The position numbers and the translations under genes are program-made. Below the pieces are notes generated by a model, which worked only from the letters and a program-made list of their open reading frames with translations, was not told the origin of the DNA and did no database searches. DNA of 64,000 bases from Limenecus sp048360435 (GTDB lineage Bacteria; Cyanobacteriota; Vampirovibrionia; Gastranaerophilales; Gastranaerophilaceae). Shown piece after piece: positions 1 to 8,494 of this stretch; the first letter of the stretch is position 1, and each line of letters begins with the position of its first letter. The DNA is taken from NCBI GenBank assembly GCA_048360435.1, contig DBGCOP010000002.1, positions 62,001 through 126,000 on the forward strand, given 5' to 3'.

Positions 1-1
1 A

Positions 2-910
2 TATTATGCAATTAAAATTACACCTGTAAAGAAAAGTATGTTTCTAGTTCTTGCTCTGATGCCGTCGGCATTATATCTTGCAGGAGCAATAAATACTGAT
101 TATATGATAATAGGGCTTAGTTTTTTATTTCTTGCATATTGCTTGAAGCTGGCATTTTCTTCGGAGGTGGAAAAAATATCCAAAAGACAATTTCTGAAAC
201 TCTCTATTTGCGCCATATTAATAAGCATAAGCAAATTTGTTTATACACCTTTAATCTTGTTGTTTTTAATAATTCCAAAAGAAAAATTCGATTCTCAAAA
301 ACAACGTATGTTATATTTTTTCAGCCTGTTAGTTATTTCTTTTTTAACAATATCCTGTTTTTTGTATTTCAATCTTAAAATCTTTGAAAATACATTTTCG
401 TATTATTCAACAAACAGCCATATTGAAATGCTCACAAACTTATTTCATAATCCATTAAGCTTTTTGGCACTGTTAACTAAAACCATTTTGTTTTACGGAA
501 CAATATATCTGAAAAACTCAATTTCTGATTTTGGTTTTTCAGATACAAATGTTCCATCGCTTATAATATATTTCTATCTCATATTAATTGGTCTAGTGTC
601 AATTGAAGGCGAAAAAGAAGAATACAATATTGATATCAGGAAAAAATCTCTTTTTCTTTTTATCTTTGTTTTCAGCTTATTTTTAATCTTCACAGCAAAC
701 TATCTAAATTTTGCTCTTGAGCCGACAGGAATGATTTCCGGTTTTAAAGGAAGATATTTGCTTCCCGTTTATCCGCTTTTGTTTTTAAGTTTGTACAATA
801 CAAAACTATATTTCAAAAAGTTCAAACCCATTTGGATTACACTTTTCTATCTTTTGTTCTTTCTGGTTATTTTTATATTTGCAATAATTTTCAGATATTA
901 TACATTTTGA
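2..910 (+). CDS. DUF2142-type multispanning membrane protein, 5' truncated
   Basis: About 302 residues are visible and the reading frame is open to the left edge, so the N-terminus lies outside the window (the first internal ATG is at 38). The protein is almost entirely hydrophobic segments joined by short Lys-rich loops, with eight or more likely membrane spans. The stretch ALMPSALYLAGAINTD and the late GRYLLPVYPLL motif resemble DUF2142 proteins, which are large integral membrane proteins often found near surface polysaccharide genes. Family membership is recognised from these motifs; the biochemical role is unknown. Its last 13 bp overlap the 3' end of the convergent gene that follows. Confidence 0.7.
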   Translation, partial: YYAIKITPVKKSMFLVLALMPSALYLAGAINTDYMIIGLSFLFLAYCLKLAFSSEVEKISKRQFLKLSICAILISISKFVYTPLILLFLIIPKEKFDSQKQRMLYFFSLLVISFLTISCFLYFNLKIFENTFSYYSTNSHIEMLTNLFHNPLSFLALLTKTILFYGTIYLKNSISDFGFSDTNVPSLIIYFYLILIGLVSIEGEKEEYNIDIRKKSLFLFIFVFSLFLIFTANYLNFALEPTGMISGFKGRYLLPVYPLLFLSLYNTKLYFKKFKPIWITLFYLLFFLVIFIFAIIFRYYTF

Positions 911-1524
911 CAAATTTGTGCTTTTGTTTCGTAATATTGATCAATTTTGCCGTTTTTATAGCTTTTGTGATTGGAAATACCCATAAATGCCAGCCCTGTA
1001 AGAAAAGAAATTGCTCCGGCAGCTTTATAAGAAGCCGGTACTTTAGAAAATTTTTCAGCCATTTCAGCTGCATATTTTTTAATTTTGCCGAACATGCCTT
1101 TATCACTCAATTTGAACTTTGATGCAATCGCTTTCATCCCTTTTTTCATCCAGGCAAAAAGTTTGGATGAAGATTTTTGCGAAATTTTAACACCTTTTGG
1201 AAAATGTTTTTCTGCCATGTTTTTTGCACTTGCAACCGTGTTTTTTATTGCAGCGTTGGCTTCAGGATAATTACCTGTAACAAAATTAAAACCTTTTGTT
1301 AAATACTCTCCGGTTTTTTTAACAAACTTAGAGTCAGGGTGCTTGGCAATCTGATACACACCTATGGCACCACTTGCCAGAACAGCTGTCGAAGCTATAT
1401 TATGAGCAAATTTATTTTTCATTCTTGCCTGTAATTTAGCTTTCTTATCCTCCATTGTATTTTTTGAAGTACAAAAATCATAAAACTCCGGAGCCATACT
1501 CATTGGACCAAAACCCATTACCAT
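898..1524 (-). CDS. Hypothetical basic membrane-associated protein
   Basis: A 208-aa lysine-rich protein that I do not recognise. It has a Met/Gly-rich N-terminus (MVMGFGPMSMAP), a hydrophobic stretch near residues 45-57 (ASTAVLASGAIGVYQIA), a basic central region and a second hydrophobic segment near residues 175-190 (GAISFLTGLAFMGIS). ATG at 1524 is chosen over the upstream TTG at 1548 because an AGGT sequence sits at good distance before it. It is convergent with and overlaps the DUF2142 gene. It could be a lineage-specific membrane or envelope protein; no function can be assigned. Confidence 0.6.
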   Translation of the reverse strand: MVMGFGPMSMAPEFYDFCTSKNTMEDKKAKLQARMKNKFAHNIASTAVLASGAIGVYQIAKHPDSKFVKKTGEYLTKGFNFVTGNYPEANAAIKNTVASAKNMAEKHFPKGVKISQKSSSKLFAWMKKGMKAIASKFKLSDKGMFGKIKKYAAEMAEKFSKVPASYKAAGAISFLTGLAFMGISNHKSYKNGKIDQYYETKAQICQNV

Positions 1525-1599
1525 AAATTTACCTGCTTTCCTTGCCAACTTCTAAAATAAAACACTTACATTCATGTAAAAACATTTTCATAAAAAAAC

Positions 1600-1634
1600 T
1601 TGACTTTTTATAGACGTTTGTCTATAATACAATT
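1600..1634 (+). promoter_or_regulatory. SOS-type promoter with palindromic operator for the lexA-like gene
   Basis: A near-consensus sigma70 promoter: TTGACT at 1600-1605, a 17-bp spacer and TATAAT at 1623-1628. A perfect 7-bp inverted repeat, TATAGAC-GTTT-GTCTATA (1609-1626), fills the spacer and overlaps the -10 box, where a repressor would block RNA polymerase. The ATG begins at 1635, seven bases after the -10 box, so transcription would start at or next to the start codon. Confidence 0.85.
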
Positions 1635-2222
1635 ATGTTAAATCAAAACCTCAGTAATAAACAAAAAACCTTTTTTGACAACCTCAAAAAAGCATACGGG
1701 AAAGAACCGCTTCCGAGTTTTGAAAAAATCGCAGCAGACTTCGGTTTCAAACACAAAAATTCTGTATGGCAGTATTTTAACAAACTCAAAGAACAGAATC
1801 TCATCAAAGAAAAGAACGGCAAGTTTTTTATAAATCCGGACTGTTTTGGAGCAATCCTTTTTACCTCTTCCGTAAGAGCAGGCTTCGCCACAGTAGCTGA
1901 GGACTCGATTGAAAAAAGAATTTCTCTTGATGAAAATTTTGATTTAGACAATCCGTCCACTTTTGTATTCAATGTATCAGGCGACTCTATGGTCAACGCA
2001 GGTATTTTTGACGGCGACAAAGTTATTGTGAAAAAAACTCCATATGCAAAAAACGGAGATATTGTTCTGGCTTTTATAGACAACGGCTATACATTGAAAA
2101 CATATCGCCAAAAAGACGGAAAAATTTGGCTCCAACCGGAAAATCCCGAATATCCGATTATTGAACCGAAAGAAGTTCTGACTATTTTCGGTGTTGCAAC
2201 AGGGATTGTAAGACAGTTATGA
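1635..2222 (+). CDS. lexA: LexA-like self-cleaving SOS repressor (S24 peptidase)
   Basis: A 195-aa repressor. Residues 8-66 form a winged-helix DNA-binding domain of LexA type (KQKTFFDNLKKAYG...SVWQYFNKLKEQNLI). The C-terminal domain is a LexA/UmuD-like S24 autoprotease, with a candidate Ala82-Gly83 cleavage site (SVRAGFA), nucleophile Ser118 (SGDSMVNAGI) and general base Lys155 (YTLKTYR). RecA-stimulated self-cleavage would lift repression. It lies just upstream of a UmuC-type polymerase, so its cleaved C-terminal half might also act as a UmuD-like partner; that is inference. The palindrome in its own promoter implies autoregulation. No Shine-Dalgarno sequence precedes the ATG. It could instead be a second, cassette-specific LexA paralogue. 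Confidence 0.85.
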   Translation: MLNQNLSNKQKTFFDNLKKAYGKEPLPSFEKIAADFGFKHKNSVWQYFNKLKEQNLIKEKNGKFFINPDCFGAILFTSSVRAGFATVAEDSIEKRISLDENFDLDNPSTFVFNVSGDSMVNAGIFDGDKVIVKKTPYAKNGDIVLAFIDNGYTLKTYRQKDGKIWLQPENPEYPIIEPKEVLTIFGVATGIVRQL

Positions 2223-2244
2223 AATATCCTTCCTAAAAAATAAC

Positions 2245-2309
2245 AGCGGGACAACTCATCTAAGTTTAAACATTTGCAGATCGATTACAGGTACGTCCCG
2301 CTTTTTCTT
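2245..2309 (+). terminator. Long-loop hairpin with T-tract between lexA and umuC
   Basis: The inverted repeat AGCGGGAC (2245-2252) / GTCCCGCT (2295-2302) encloses a 42-nt loop and is followed by TTTTCTTT. It looks like a terminator with an unusually long loop, or a structured element that weakens read-through from lexA into umuC. Confidence 0.5.
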
Positions 2310-2344
2310 TATCTCCGTATTTATTCTAACAAAGGTCACAAATT

Positions 2345-3556
2345 ATGGCAGAAATAGCTCTTGTAGATTGCAACAATTTTTTTGTATCATGTGAACAACT
2401 CATGAATCCCATGTTAAAAGACAGACCTGTGTGTGTTTTGAGCAACAACGACGGCTGTGTAATTGCACGCTCAAAAGAAGCCAAAGAAATGGGAATTCCT
2501 ATGGGATATCCTCTTTTTAAAGCAAAAAGCGAATTCAAAAATGTAATTTATATATCAAGAAACTTTGGACTTTACCATGATATCTCGAATCGTATAATGC
2601 AAAAACTCATGAGCTTTACTCCGGACGTAGAGCAATATTCAATAGATGAGGCATTTCTGGATTTAACAGGGCTAAAAAAGCTTTACAGACAATCTTATGA
2701 AGAATTGCTTTTAAAAATTCGAAAAGAAATTATGGAAGACATAGGAGTGCCTGTTTCGATAGGTCTTGCTCCAACAAAAACTCTTGCAAAACTTGCCTGT
2801 GAAAAAGCAAAAAAAGAAAAGGGTTCAAACGGTGTAAAACGTATAAAAAAACGGGAGTTGGACGAAATACTAAAAAAAACATATATAGAAGACGTCTGGG
2901 GCATAGGAAAAAACACCTCGGCACTTTTTCATAAATATGGAATCCACAAATGCAATGATATTGTTAAACAGAATGATTTCTGGCTGAAAAAAATCTGGGG
3001 AAAAAGAGGACTTGAACTCAAAATGGAGTTGAGCGGAATTAGTGCATATCCCGTTATAAACAAAATCGAACCGCCAAAATCTATTCAAAAAACCAGTGCA
3101 TTCAGCCATTTTACAAATGACAAAGCATACATAAAAGATTCTCTTCATTATCACTCACATCAAGTTTGTACAAAATTAAGAAAACTCGGACTCCAAAGCG
3201 AAATAGTTTTTGTAATGCTGAGAACAAAAGATTTTCACGTCATTACAGAAAAAATGGTACTGCCCGAACCTTCTGACAGTGAATTTTTGATAAATCAGTA
3301 CGTTAACAAGCTTTTTGAAAAAATCTATAACCCTGACATAATCTATCGTTCTTCAGGAATATTTGCTGAAAAACTTTCTGAAAAAGCCGCATCACAACTG
3401 TTTCTTTTTGAAGACAAAAAAACACAAAAAGCCAAAAAACTGGCAGCACTCTGGGACAATTTTGAAAAAAAATACGGTAAAAACAGTTTTCAAATAGGCA
3501 CAATGAAAGACCCTCAGGAAGAAAGTAAACTCCACGGACAAAATTTTTTCTCATAA
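2345..3556 (+). CDS. umuC: Y-family translesion DNA polymerase, UmuC type
   Basis: A 403-aa error-prone polymerase. The N-terminal VDCNNFF motif supplies metal-binding Asp8, and YSIDEAFLD near residue 100 supplies Asp101-Glu102, the palm active site. VPVSIGLAPTKTLAKLACEKAKK is followed by a helix-hairpin region (IEDVWGIGKNTS) and a little-finger domain from about residue 240. The ending, with CTKLRKLG and the final Lys-rich tail, fits UmuC rather than DinB. AAAGG lies 9 nt before the ATG. It sits behind the lexA-like gene, so SOS induction is expected either by read-through or by a separate promoter. Length is slightly below the usual 420 aa. Confidence 0.9.
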   Translation: MAEIALVDCNNFFVSCEQLMNPMLKDRPVCVLSNNDGCVIARSKEAKEMGIPMGYPLFKAKSEFKNVIYISRNFGLYHDISNRIMQKLMSFTPDVEQYSIDEAFLDLTGLKKLYRQSYEELLLKIRKEIMEDIGVPVSIGLAPTKTLAKLACEKAKKEKGSNGVKRIKKRELDEILKKTYIEDVWGIGKNTSALFHKYGIHKCNDIVKQNDFWLKKIWGKRGLELKMELSGISAYPVINKIEPPKSIQKTSAFSHFTNDKAYIKDSLHYHSHQVCTKLRKLGLQSEIVFVMLRTKDFHVITEKMVLPEPSDSEFLINQYVNKLFEKIYNPDIIYRSSGIFAEKLSEKAASQLFLFEDKKTQKAKKLAALWDNFEKKYGKNSFQIGTMKDPQEESKLHGQNFFS

Positions 3557-3557
3557 T

Positions 3558-3597
3558 AAAAGGAGCTGTAATACAGCTCCTTTTGAATTTTTTTCGA
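3558..3597. terminator. Rho-independent terminator between convergent umuC and pyk
   Basis: Stem AAAAGGAGCTGT (3558-3569) and ACAGCTCCTTTT (3573-3584) with a 3-nt loop, followed by a T-rich run on the plus strand. The A/T flanks are symmetrical enough that it may also end the opposing pyk transcript. Confidence 0.85.
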
Positions 3598-3604
3598 ATA
3601 CAAA

Positions 3605-5041
3605 TTAGAATGCACACATTCTGTGGACACGTACAAAGTTTGTTCTGCCCGTAATAAGTTTAGGAATAGAACCAATAATGATAACTCTGTCATCTTTTTT
3701 GTATTCTGTTTTTTCTAACAATAATTTATCAATTTTTTTCAACAGCTCATCGTTAAGAACAACGTCCCAATCTTTCTTGTAAGGGTGCATATCCCAGAAC
3801 AGATTCAATTTTCTGCAAACTTTTTCACTGTCAGAGATAGCCAAAACAGGAACTGAAGGTCTCAATTTTGAAAGTAATTTAACTGTATATCCTGTATGAG
3901 TAAAAGCAAGAATAGCTTTTGCACCCAAATCGTTAGCCATTTTTACAGCAGCTGCTGCAACTGCTTGAGGAGTAGGCTCATAGTCAGGATTCATCGGCAA
4001 ATCGAGGTTGTAGCTTACAAAATTGCTTTGTTCAACATCGTGAGCAATCATAGCCATCATTTTAACAGCTTCAACCGGATGTTTACCCGCTGCTGTTTCA
4101 CCTGACAACATAACTGCATCAGCACCGTCAAGAATAGCATTCGCAACATCAGAAGCTTCGGCTCTGGTCGGAATTGGGTTTTCAATCATTGATTCAAGCA
4201 TCTGAGTAGCTACGATACAAGTTTTTCTATGAGCATACGCAGCATCAACAATTTGTTTCTGAACCATAGGAACTTTTTCAGGAGCAAGCTCAATACCGAG
4301 GTCACCACGTGCAACCATAACCGCGTCTACAACATCAAGAATAGATTCAATGTTTTTAACTGCTTCCGGTTTTTCAATTTTTGCAACGATAGGAATATCA
4401 GCACCAAAGTGGCTCAAATATTTTTTAGCCAAAAGAATATCATCTTTATCTCTTACAAAAGAAAGTGCAAGATAGTCAGCATCATTGTCTACCGCAAATT
4501 TGATAAAATCTACGTCTCTTTCAGTAATAGCTGAAAGACTTTTTGTACCGCCCGGGATGTTAATGCCTTTTCTGGGTTTCAGCAATTCACCGTCTATAAC
4601 TTTAACACGAACTTTTGAACCTTCTTTACCAATAACTTGAATTCTGATTTTTCCGTCATCAAGAAGTATGTATTCACCTTCGTGTACGTCATCAGCAACA
4701 CCTTTGTAATCAACAGGAACAATGTTCGGATCTGTTTGTTCAAGACCGTATTCCAAAACGAGTTCTTTACCGGGTTCAATAGGAATAGGCTCAATCAAAT
4801 TGCCCACTCTGATTTTAGGACCTTGAAGGTCTACCAGAACAGGAATAAAAGTTTTGAGTCTTTTTTCAACATTTCTGATTTTTTTGATAGTTTCTGCATG
4901 CGCTTCAGCTGTATTGTGTGAAGTGTTAATTCTGAACATTGTAGCACCTGCGAGAACAAGCTCTTCAATGGTATTTTCTTCACAACTTGCAGGCCCCAGC
5001 GTAGCAACGATTTTTGTTTTGTTTTTCTTAAAGTTAATCAT
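3605..5041 (-). CDS. pyk: Pyruvate kinase
   Basis: A 478-aa enzyme converting phosphoenolpyruvate and ADP to pyruvate and ATP, the last glycolytic step. The beginning (KTKIVATLGPAS), substrate-binding FRINTSHN, catalytic IVAKIEKPEAV and metal-binding MVARGDLGIE are all visible, and TCIVATQMLESMI and AEASDVANAILDGADAVMLSGETAAGKHP mark the barrel. The usual C-terminal allosteric domain follows; length is typical. It lies downstream of fabI on the same strand, but a terminator separates them. The window also encodes pyruvate phosphate dikinase, which runs the same interconversion in reverse. Confidence 0.97.
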   Translation of the reverse strand: MINFKKNKTKIVATLGPASCEENTIEELVLAGATMFRINTSHNTAEAHAETIKKIRNVEKRLKTFIPVLVDLQGPKIRVGNLIEPIPIEPGKELVLEYGLEQTDPNIVPVDYKGVADDVHEGEYILLDDGKIRIQVIGKEGSKVRVKVIDGELLKPRKGINIPGGTKSLSAITERDVDFIKFAVDNDADYLALSFVRDKDDILLAKKYLSHFGADIPIVAKIEKPEAVKNIESILDVVDAVMVARGDLGIELAPEKVPMVQKQIVDAAYAHRKTCIVATQMLESMIENPIPTRAEASDVANAILDGADAVMLSGETAAGKHPVEAVKMMAMIAHDVEQSNFVSYNLDLPMNPDYEPTPQAVAAAAVKMANDLGAKAILAFTHTGYTVKLLSKLRPSVPVLAISDSEKVCRKLNLFWDMHPYKKDWDVVLNDELLKKIDKLLLEKTEYKKDDRVIIIGSIPKLITGRTNFVRVHRMCAF

Positions 5042-5079
5042 TTTTCTGCTTCCTTATTGTTTCGACTAAGTTTAATATC

Positions 5080-5118
5080 TATAAAAATTTAAAAGGGCAA
5101 ACCTTGAAGGCTGCCCTT
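5080..5118 (-). terminator. Terminator after fabI
   Basis: AAGGGCA (5093-5099) pairs with TGCCCTT (5112-5118), with a nested CCTT/AAGG. On the minus strand the hairpin is followed by a T-rich run, just after the fabI stop codon. Confidence 0.7.
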
Positions 5119-5127
5119 GAAAATACA

Positions 5128-5943
5128 TTAATGCTGTTCCTTTTGATAAGCGTATGTAGCTTCCATTTCATCTATTGATGCATAAACAGAGTGACATCCG
5201 CAATCTACGTGAACAATTTCACCTGTAACACCTGAAGACAAATCCGAAACCAGGTAAAGACCTGTTTTGCCTACATCTTCTAGTGAAACATTTCTCTTCA
5301 AAGGTGCTTTCAAAATAGCAGCTTTGAGCATTCTGTCGAATCCTGAAATACCCTTGGCAGCAAGAGTTTTAACAGCACCTGCTGAAAGGCAGTTAACTCT
5401 TACACCGATTTTTCCGAGGTTGTCGGCAAGATATCTTGCTGATGATTCTAGAGCTGCTTTAGCTACACCCATGACATTGTAGTTAGCAACAACTTTTTCA
5501 GAACCGAGATAAGTCAAAGCAAGAATAGCACCGCCTTCATTCATCAACGGTTTTGCATTTCTTGCAAGAGAAACGAGTGAATAAGCACTGACACCGAGAG
5601 CCAAATCCCAACCTTCTTTGGATGTGTCAATAAAATCACCCATCAAATCTTCTTTATTGGCAAAAGCTACGGCATGGATAACAAAGTCCAGTTTTCCGTA
5701 AGTTTTTTCGTATTCGGCAAAAACTTCTTTAACCTGTTCCTCGTTAGTCACATCACATTCAACTATCATTTTTGAATTCATTTCTTCAGCCAGAGGACGT
5801 ACTCTTGATTCCATAGCTTCATTTGCGTATGTGAATGCAATTTCAGCACCTGCTTCATGAATCTGTTTAGCAATAGCGTATGCAATACCTCTAGCGTTAG
5901 AAACACCGAAAATAATACCTTTTTTGCCTTCCATTAATTTCAT
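5128..5943 (-). CDS. fabI: Enoyl-[acyl-carrier-protein] reductase (NADH), FabI type
   Basis: A 271-aa short-chain dehydrogenase that reduces the enoyl-ACP double bond at the end of each fatty-acid elongation cycle. It has the FabI-type nucleotide site (GVSNARGIAYAIAK), CDVTNEE, VIHAVAFA, and the catalytic pair Tyr155...Lys162 (YNVMGVAK) with Tyr145 upstream, spaced as in E. coli FabI. The longer frame starting at 5988 is rejected: ATG at 5943 is preceded by GGAG at proper distance and starts MKLMEGKKGIIFG. Its own terminator lies downstream. Confidence 0.96.
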   Translation of the reverse strand: MKLMEGKKGIIFGVSNARGIAYAIAKQIHEAGAEIAFTYANEAMESRVRPLAEEMNSKMIVECDVTNEEQVKEVFAEYEKTYGKLDFVIHAVAFANKEDLMGDFIDTSKEGWDLALGVSAYSLVSLARNAKPLMNEGGAILALTYLGSEKVVANYNVMGVAKAALESSARYLADNLGKIGVRVNCLSAGAVKTLAAKGISGFDRMLKAAILKAPLKRNVSLEDVGKTGLYLVSDLSSGVTGEIVHVDCGCHSVYASIDEMEATYAYQKEQH

Positions 5944-6073
5944 AAAAATTCTCCTTAAATTTATATAATTGTATATTAGTATCAACATGTCCCAATGTCC
6001 ATATTTTTATTAATTTCAAGTTAATTTTTAGAAGTGTAAATGTAACAATTTTCAATTTGCTACTACAAATGTA

Positions 6074-6202
6074 TTGGCAAAATGTAAAAAAAGGTATATT
6101 ATATTAAATAGGTCATCAAAATATTTACGTGTTTATTAATTTACTAACCTGAAAAGAACTTTTTCTGAAAAACAGGAGAAGGACTTTAGAAAGAGGTACG
6201 CT
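6074..6202 (+). promoter_or_regulatory. Promoter and about 95-nt leader of a small gene
   Basis: TTGGCA (6074-6079), a 17-bp spacer and TATTAT (6097-6102) form a good sigma70 promoter. The predicted start near 6109 leaves about 95 nt of untranslated leader before the small ORF at 6203, including a CCTG...CAGG pairing and the SD AGAGG. No known riboswitch consensus was recognised. Confidence 0.6.
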
Positions 6203-6373
6203 ATGGGTAATATGTTTGGAAAAAACGTGTTTAGGAAATCTTACGCTTCTGAAATGAAAGAAACTGTTTGCAACAAATTCAGAAAAAATATTTCAGAAAG
6301 AATGGCAGCACCAATCAAAGAAAATCATCTTGAAAGAATGCCGCAACAAGATACTATATCTTTTGACAAATAA
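6203..6373 (+). CDS. Small basic protein (56 aa), own transcription unit
   Basis: A 56-aa ORF beginning MGNMFGKNVFRKSYASEMKE and ending DTISFDK. It has a strong SD (AGAGG, 7 nt upstream), a sigma70-like promoter about 100 nt upstream and a strong terminator immediately after the stop, so it looks like a complete small gene rather than chance. It is rich in Lys, Arg and Met, with no membrane segment and no recognised domain. The function is unknown. Confidence 0.6.
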   Translation: MGNMFGKNVFRKSYASEMKETVCNKFRKNISERMAAPIKENHLERMPQQDTISFDK

Positions 6374-6410
6374 AAAAGAACCTCCTTTTCAGGAGGTCTT
6401 TTTTTTTTGT
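6372..6410. terminator. Bidirectional terminator
   Basis: ACCTCCT (6380-6386), loop TTTC and AGGAGGT (6391-6397), followed by a run of ten T on the plus strand and flanked by A6 upstream. It should stop both the 56-aa gene and the convergent wHTH gene. Confidence 0.9.
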
Positions 6411-6419
6411 TTAAATTTG

Positions 6420-7088
6420 TTATTTTAATTCGAGAATAAATCCACCGTTGTCAGCATTTTGAATGGCATTTTCATTCATTTTAGCTCTTAAGTTTTTGAT
6501 GTATTTGTATACATAATCTCTTGGCAAATCAAGAACCTGAGCCAGTTCTTTTGCATATACAATGCTGTTTTTGTTGTTCAGAAAATGTTCAAATACAGCT
6601 TGCTCACGAGGAGTGAGATTCTTTTTGAAGGTGATCTGAACCTCTTCTCTTACAGAAGCAGGAGCCTCTTGTTTCGGAGCTTTAGCTTCTTTTTTAAGCT
6701 TAATTTCTTTTTTAACTTCTTTTAAAACAGCTTCCTGTTTTTTAATTTCTTTAACATCAGGTTTTATTGTTTCTTTTTTAGCCGCTCTGGCAGCTTTTGC
6801 AAGTTCTCTTAAATCTCTTTTCGCAGAAAGTTCTTTTTCTCTCTCAAAAGATTGTTGAGCAAGTGTGCTGATTCTCTCAGCTTTAAAGCTGTTTTGTGCC
6901 GGAATAGCATCTTCAGAAGAAACATATCTGACTTCTGATGAATGTTTGTAAACCATATCAACCATATCATTTGTTTCTTTTTCTTCAGCTATAACTTTAC
7001 CGAGTCTTTTGGCATATTCCTCTAACGTAATTCTTTCCAAAGAACTTCTCCACTGTCTAATCTCTTCTTTGGTCAAATAATCCGGCAT
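6420..7088 (-). CDS. Unknown protein with Lys/Ala-rich linker and C-terminal winged-helix domain
   Basis: A 222-aa protein in three parts. Residues 1-95 are a helical, acidic N-terminus (MPDYLTKEEIRQWRSSLERI). Residues 95-150 are a Lys/Glu/Ala-rich low-complexity linker. Residues 153-222 look like a winged helix (LTPREQAVFEHFLNNK...VYAKELAQVLDLPRDYVYKYIKNLRAKM, then a beta wing GGFILELK), similar in outline to response-regulator DNA-binding domains. Probably a transcription factor or nucleoid-associated regulator; no family was recognised. A 197-nt leader separates it from dxr. Confidence 0.65.
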   Translation of the reverse strand: MPDYLTKEEIRQWRSSLERITLEEYAKRLGKVIAEEKETNDMVDMVYKHSSEVRYVSSEDAIPAQNSFKAERISTLAQQSFEREKELSAKRDLRELAKAARAAKKETIKPDVKEIKKQEAVLKEVKKEIKLKKEAKAPKQEAPASVREEVQITFKKNLTPREQAVFEHFLNNKNSIVYAKELAQVLDLPRDYVYKYIKNLRAKMNENAIQNADNGGFILELK

Positions 7089-7285
7089 ATCAATAAATCT
7101 CCTTGACTATAATGTTTAACTGTCTAATCCCTGTTTTGCCCCTGCTCTTTTATGTAAGACCACTCCTAACATGTTCTTTTAAAAACTGTATTTTATTATC
7201 ATACTTACCAATGGGGTTTCAAGTTATGTATAATTTAGCATGAAATTCCAAAAAAAATCTCAAAATATGTAGCAATTTTTACAAA

Positions 7286-8425
7286 CTAAATTTTTGTTAA
7301 ATTTTGTACAGAAAGTCTTGTAATCCTGTCTGTTTCAAATATCTCATCCAAAGAAGGATCAGAAATATTGTTGTGAGAGCTCATCATCTTTTCAACAATT
7401 TCATATATCTCCCAAAGCGAGATCTTTTTGTCTAAAAACGCAAACACAGCTTCTTCGTTGGCAGCATTCATCACAACAGGAAGAGTTCCGCCCTGTTTTC
7501 CCGCATCAAAAGCCAGCTTCAAACACGGAAATTTCTCCAAATCAGGCTCATCAAAATCCAAATGACCTGCTTTTACAAAATCAAAACTTCTCGTCTCAAT
7601 CCCTTCAAACCTGTATGGATAAGTAAGCGTATATTGAATAGGAATATGCATGGAAGGAAAACCAAGCTGGGCAATTACACTTCCGTCCACATATTCGACA
7701 GCACTGTGTACAATACTTTGCGGATGAACAACCACCTGAATTTTATCATAAGGCATATCAAACAAATGATGTGCCTCAATAACTTCAAGCCCCTTATTCA
7801 TCAAAGTTGCCGAGTCAATTGTGATTTTTTTGCCCATATTCCATCTCGGATGATGAAGCGTTTCTTCAACAGTAGCATTTTTTATATCATTTATTGTCTT
7901 TGTTCTGAACGGTCCGCCTGATGCTGTGATGATGAGCTTTTCAACCTCGTCTCTGTTTTTTAAACACTGATGAATTGCACCGTGTTCAGAATCCACAGGA
8001 AGAATTTTTACACCTTTTTCTTTTGCACGCGCCATAACAATATCACCTGCCATAACAAGTGTTTCTTTATTTGCCAGAGCAACATCAATATTATTTTCAA
8101 TTGCCGCAAGAGTCGGCTTTAAGCCTGTCTTGCCCGAAACCGAAACAAGAATTCTTTCGTTTGTTCTGTCTGATGCAATTTCCACAAGTCCTTTTTCACC
8201 AAACAAAACATTTATTTTAGGAAACTCTTTCTGTAATTTCAGAGCATTTTCCTCTGATTTTACACAAACGTTTTTCGGATTAACTTTCTTGATTTGTTCT
8301 GTCAAGACCTCTATGTTGTCCCCTCCGCAAAGAGACACAACTTCAAAGTAATCAGGCATTTTTTCTATCACTTCGATTGCCTGTCTGCCTATTGAACCCG
8401 TTGAACCTAAAATCGAAATTTTCAT
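7286..8425 (-). CDS. dxr: 1-deoxy-D-xylulose 5-phosphate reductoisomerase
   Basis: A 379-aa enzyme that makes 2-C-methyl-D-erythritol 4-phosphate, the committed step of the MEP isoprenoid pathway, using NADPH and a divalent metal. It has the N-terminal GSTGSIGRQAIEVI nucleotide motif, ALANKETLVMAG, the metal-binding DSEHGAIHQCL and the substrate loop TASGGPFR with HPRWNMGKKITIDSATLMNKGLE. Length is typical. It is divergent from pheS across a 69-bp gap. Confidence 0.97.
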   Translation of the reverse strand: MKISILGSTGSIGRQAIEVIEKMPDYFEVVSLCGGDNIEVLTEQIKKVNPKNVCVKSEENALKLQKEFPKINVLFGEKGLVEIASDRTNERILVSVSGKTGLKPTLAAIENNIDVALANKETLVMAGDIVMARAKEKGVKILPVDSEHGAIHQCLKNRDEVEKLIITASGGPFRTKTINDIKNATVEETLHHPRWNMGKKITIDSATLMNKGLEVIEAHHLFDMPYDKIQVVVHPQSIVHSAVEYVDGSVIAQLGFPSMHIPIQYTLTYPYRFEGIETRSFDFVKAGHLDFDEPDLEKFPCLKLAFDAGKQGGTLPVVMNAANEEAVFAFLDKKISLWEIYEIVEKMMSSHNNISDPSLDEIFETDRITRLSVQNLTKI

Positions 8426-8494
8426 ATTAATCCTCTTAATAAATTTATTTTATTATATAATTATCTTACGAATATAAAAATTTTGAGGGTGAAA

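Noticed and set aside
1525..1548. TTG-initiated extension of the hypothetical gene at 898-1524
   Set aside because: The ATG at 1524 has a better-placed SD, which falls inside the extension.
4229..4534. 101-codon ORF antisense to pyk
   Set aside because: It lies fully inside a well-conserved enzyme gene and shows Ser/Asn/Phe-rich shadow composition.
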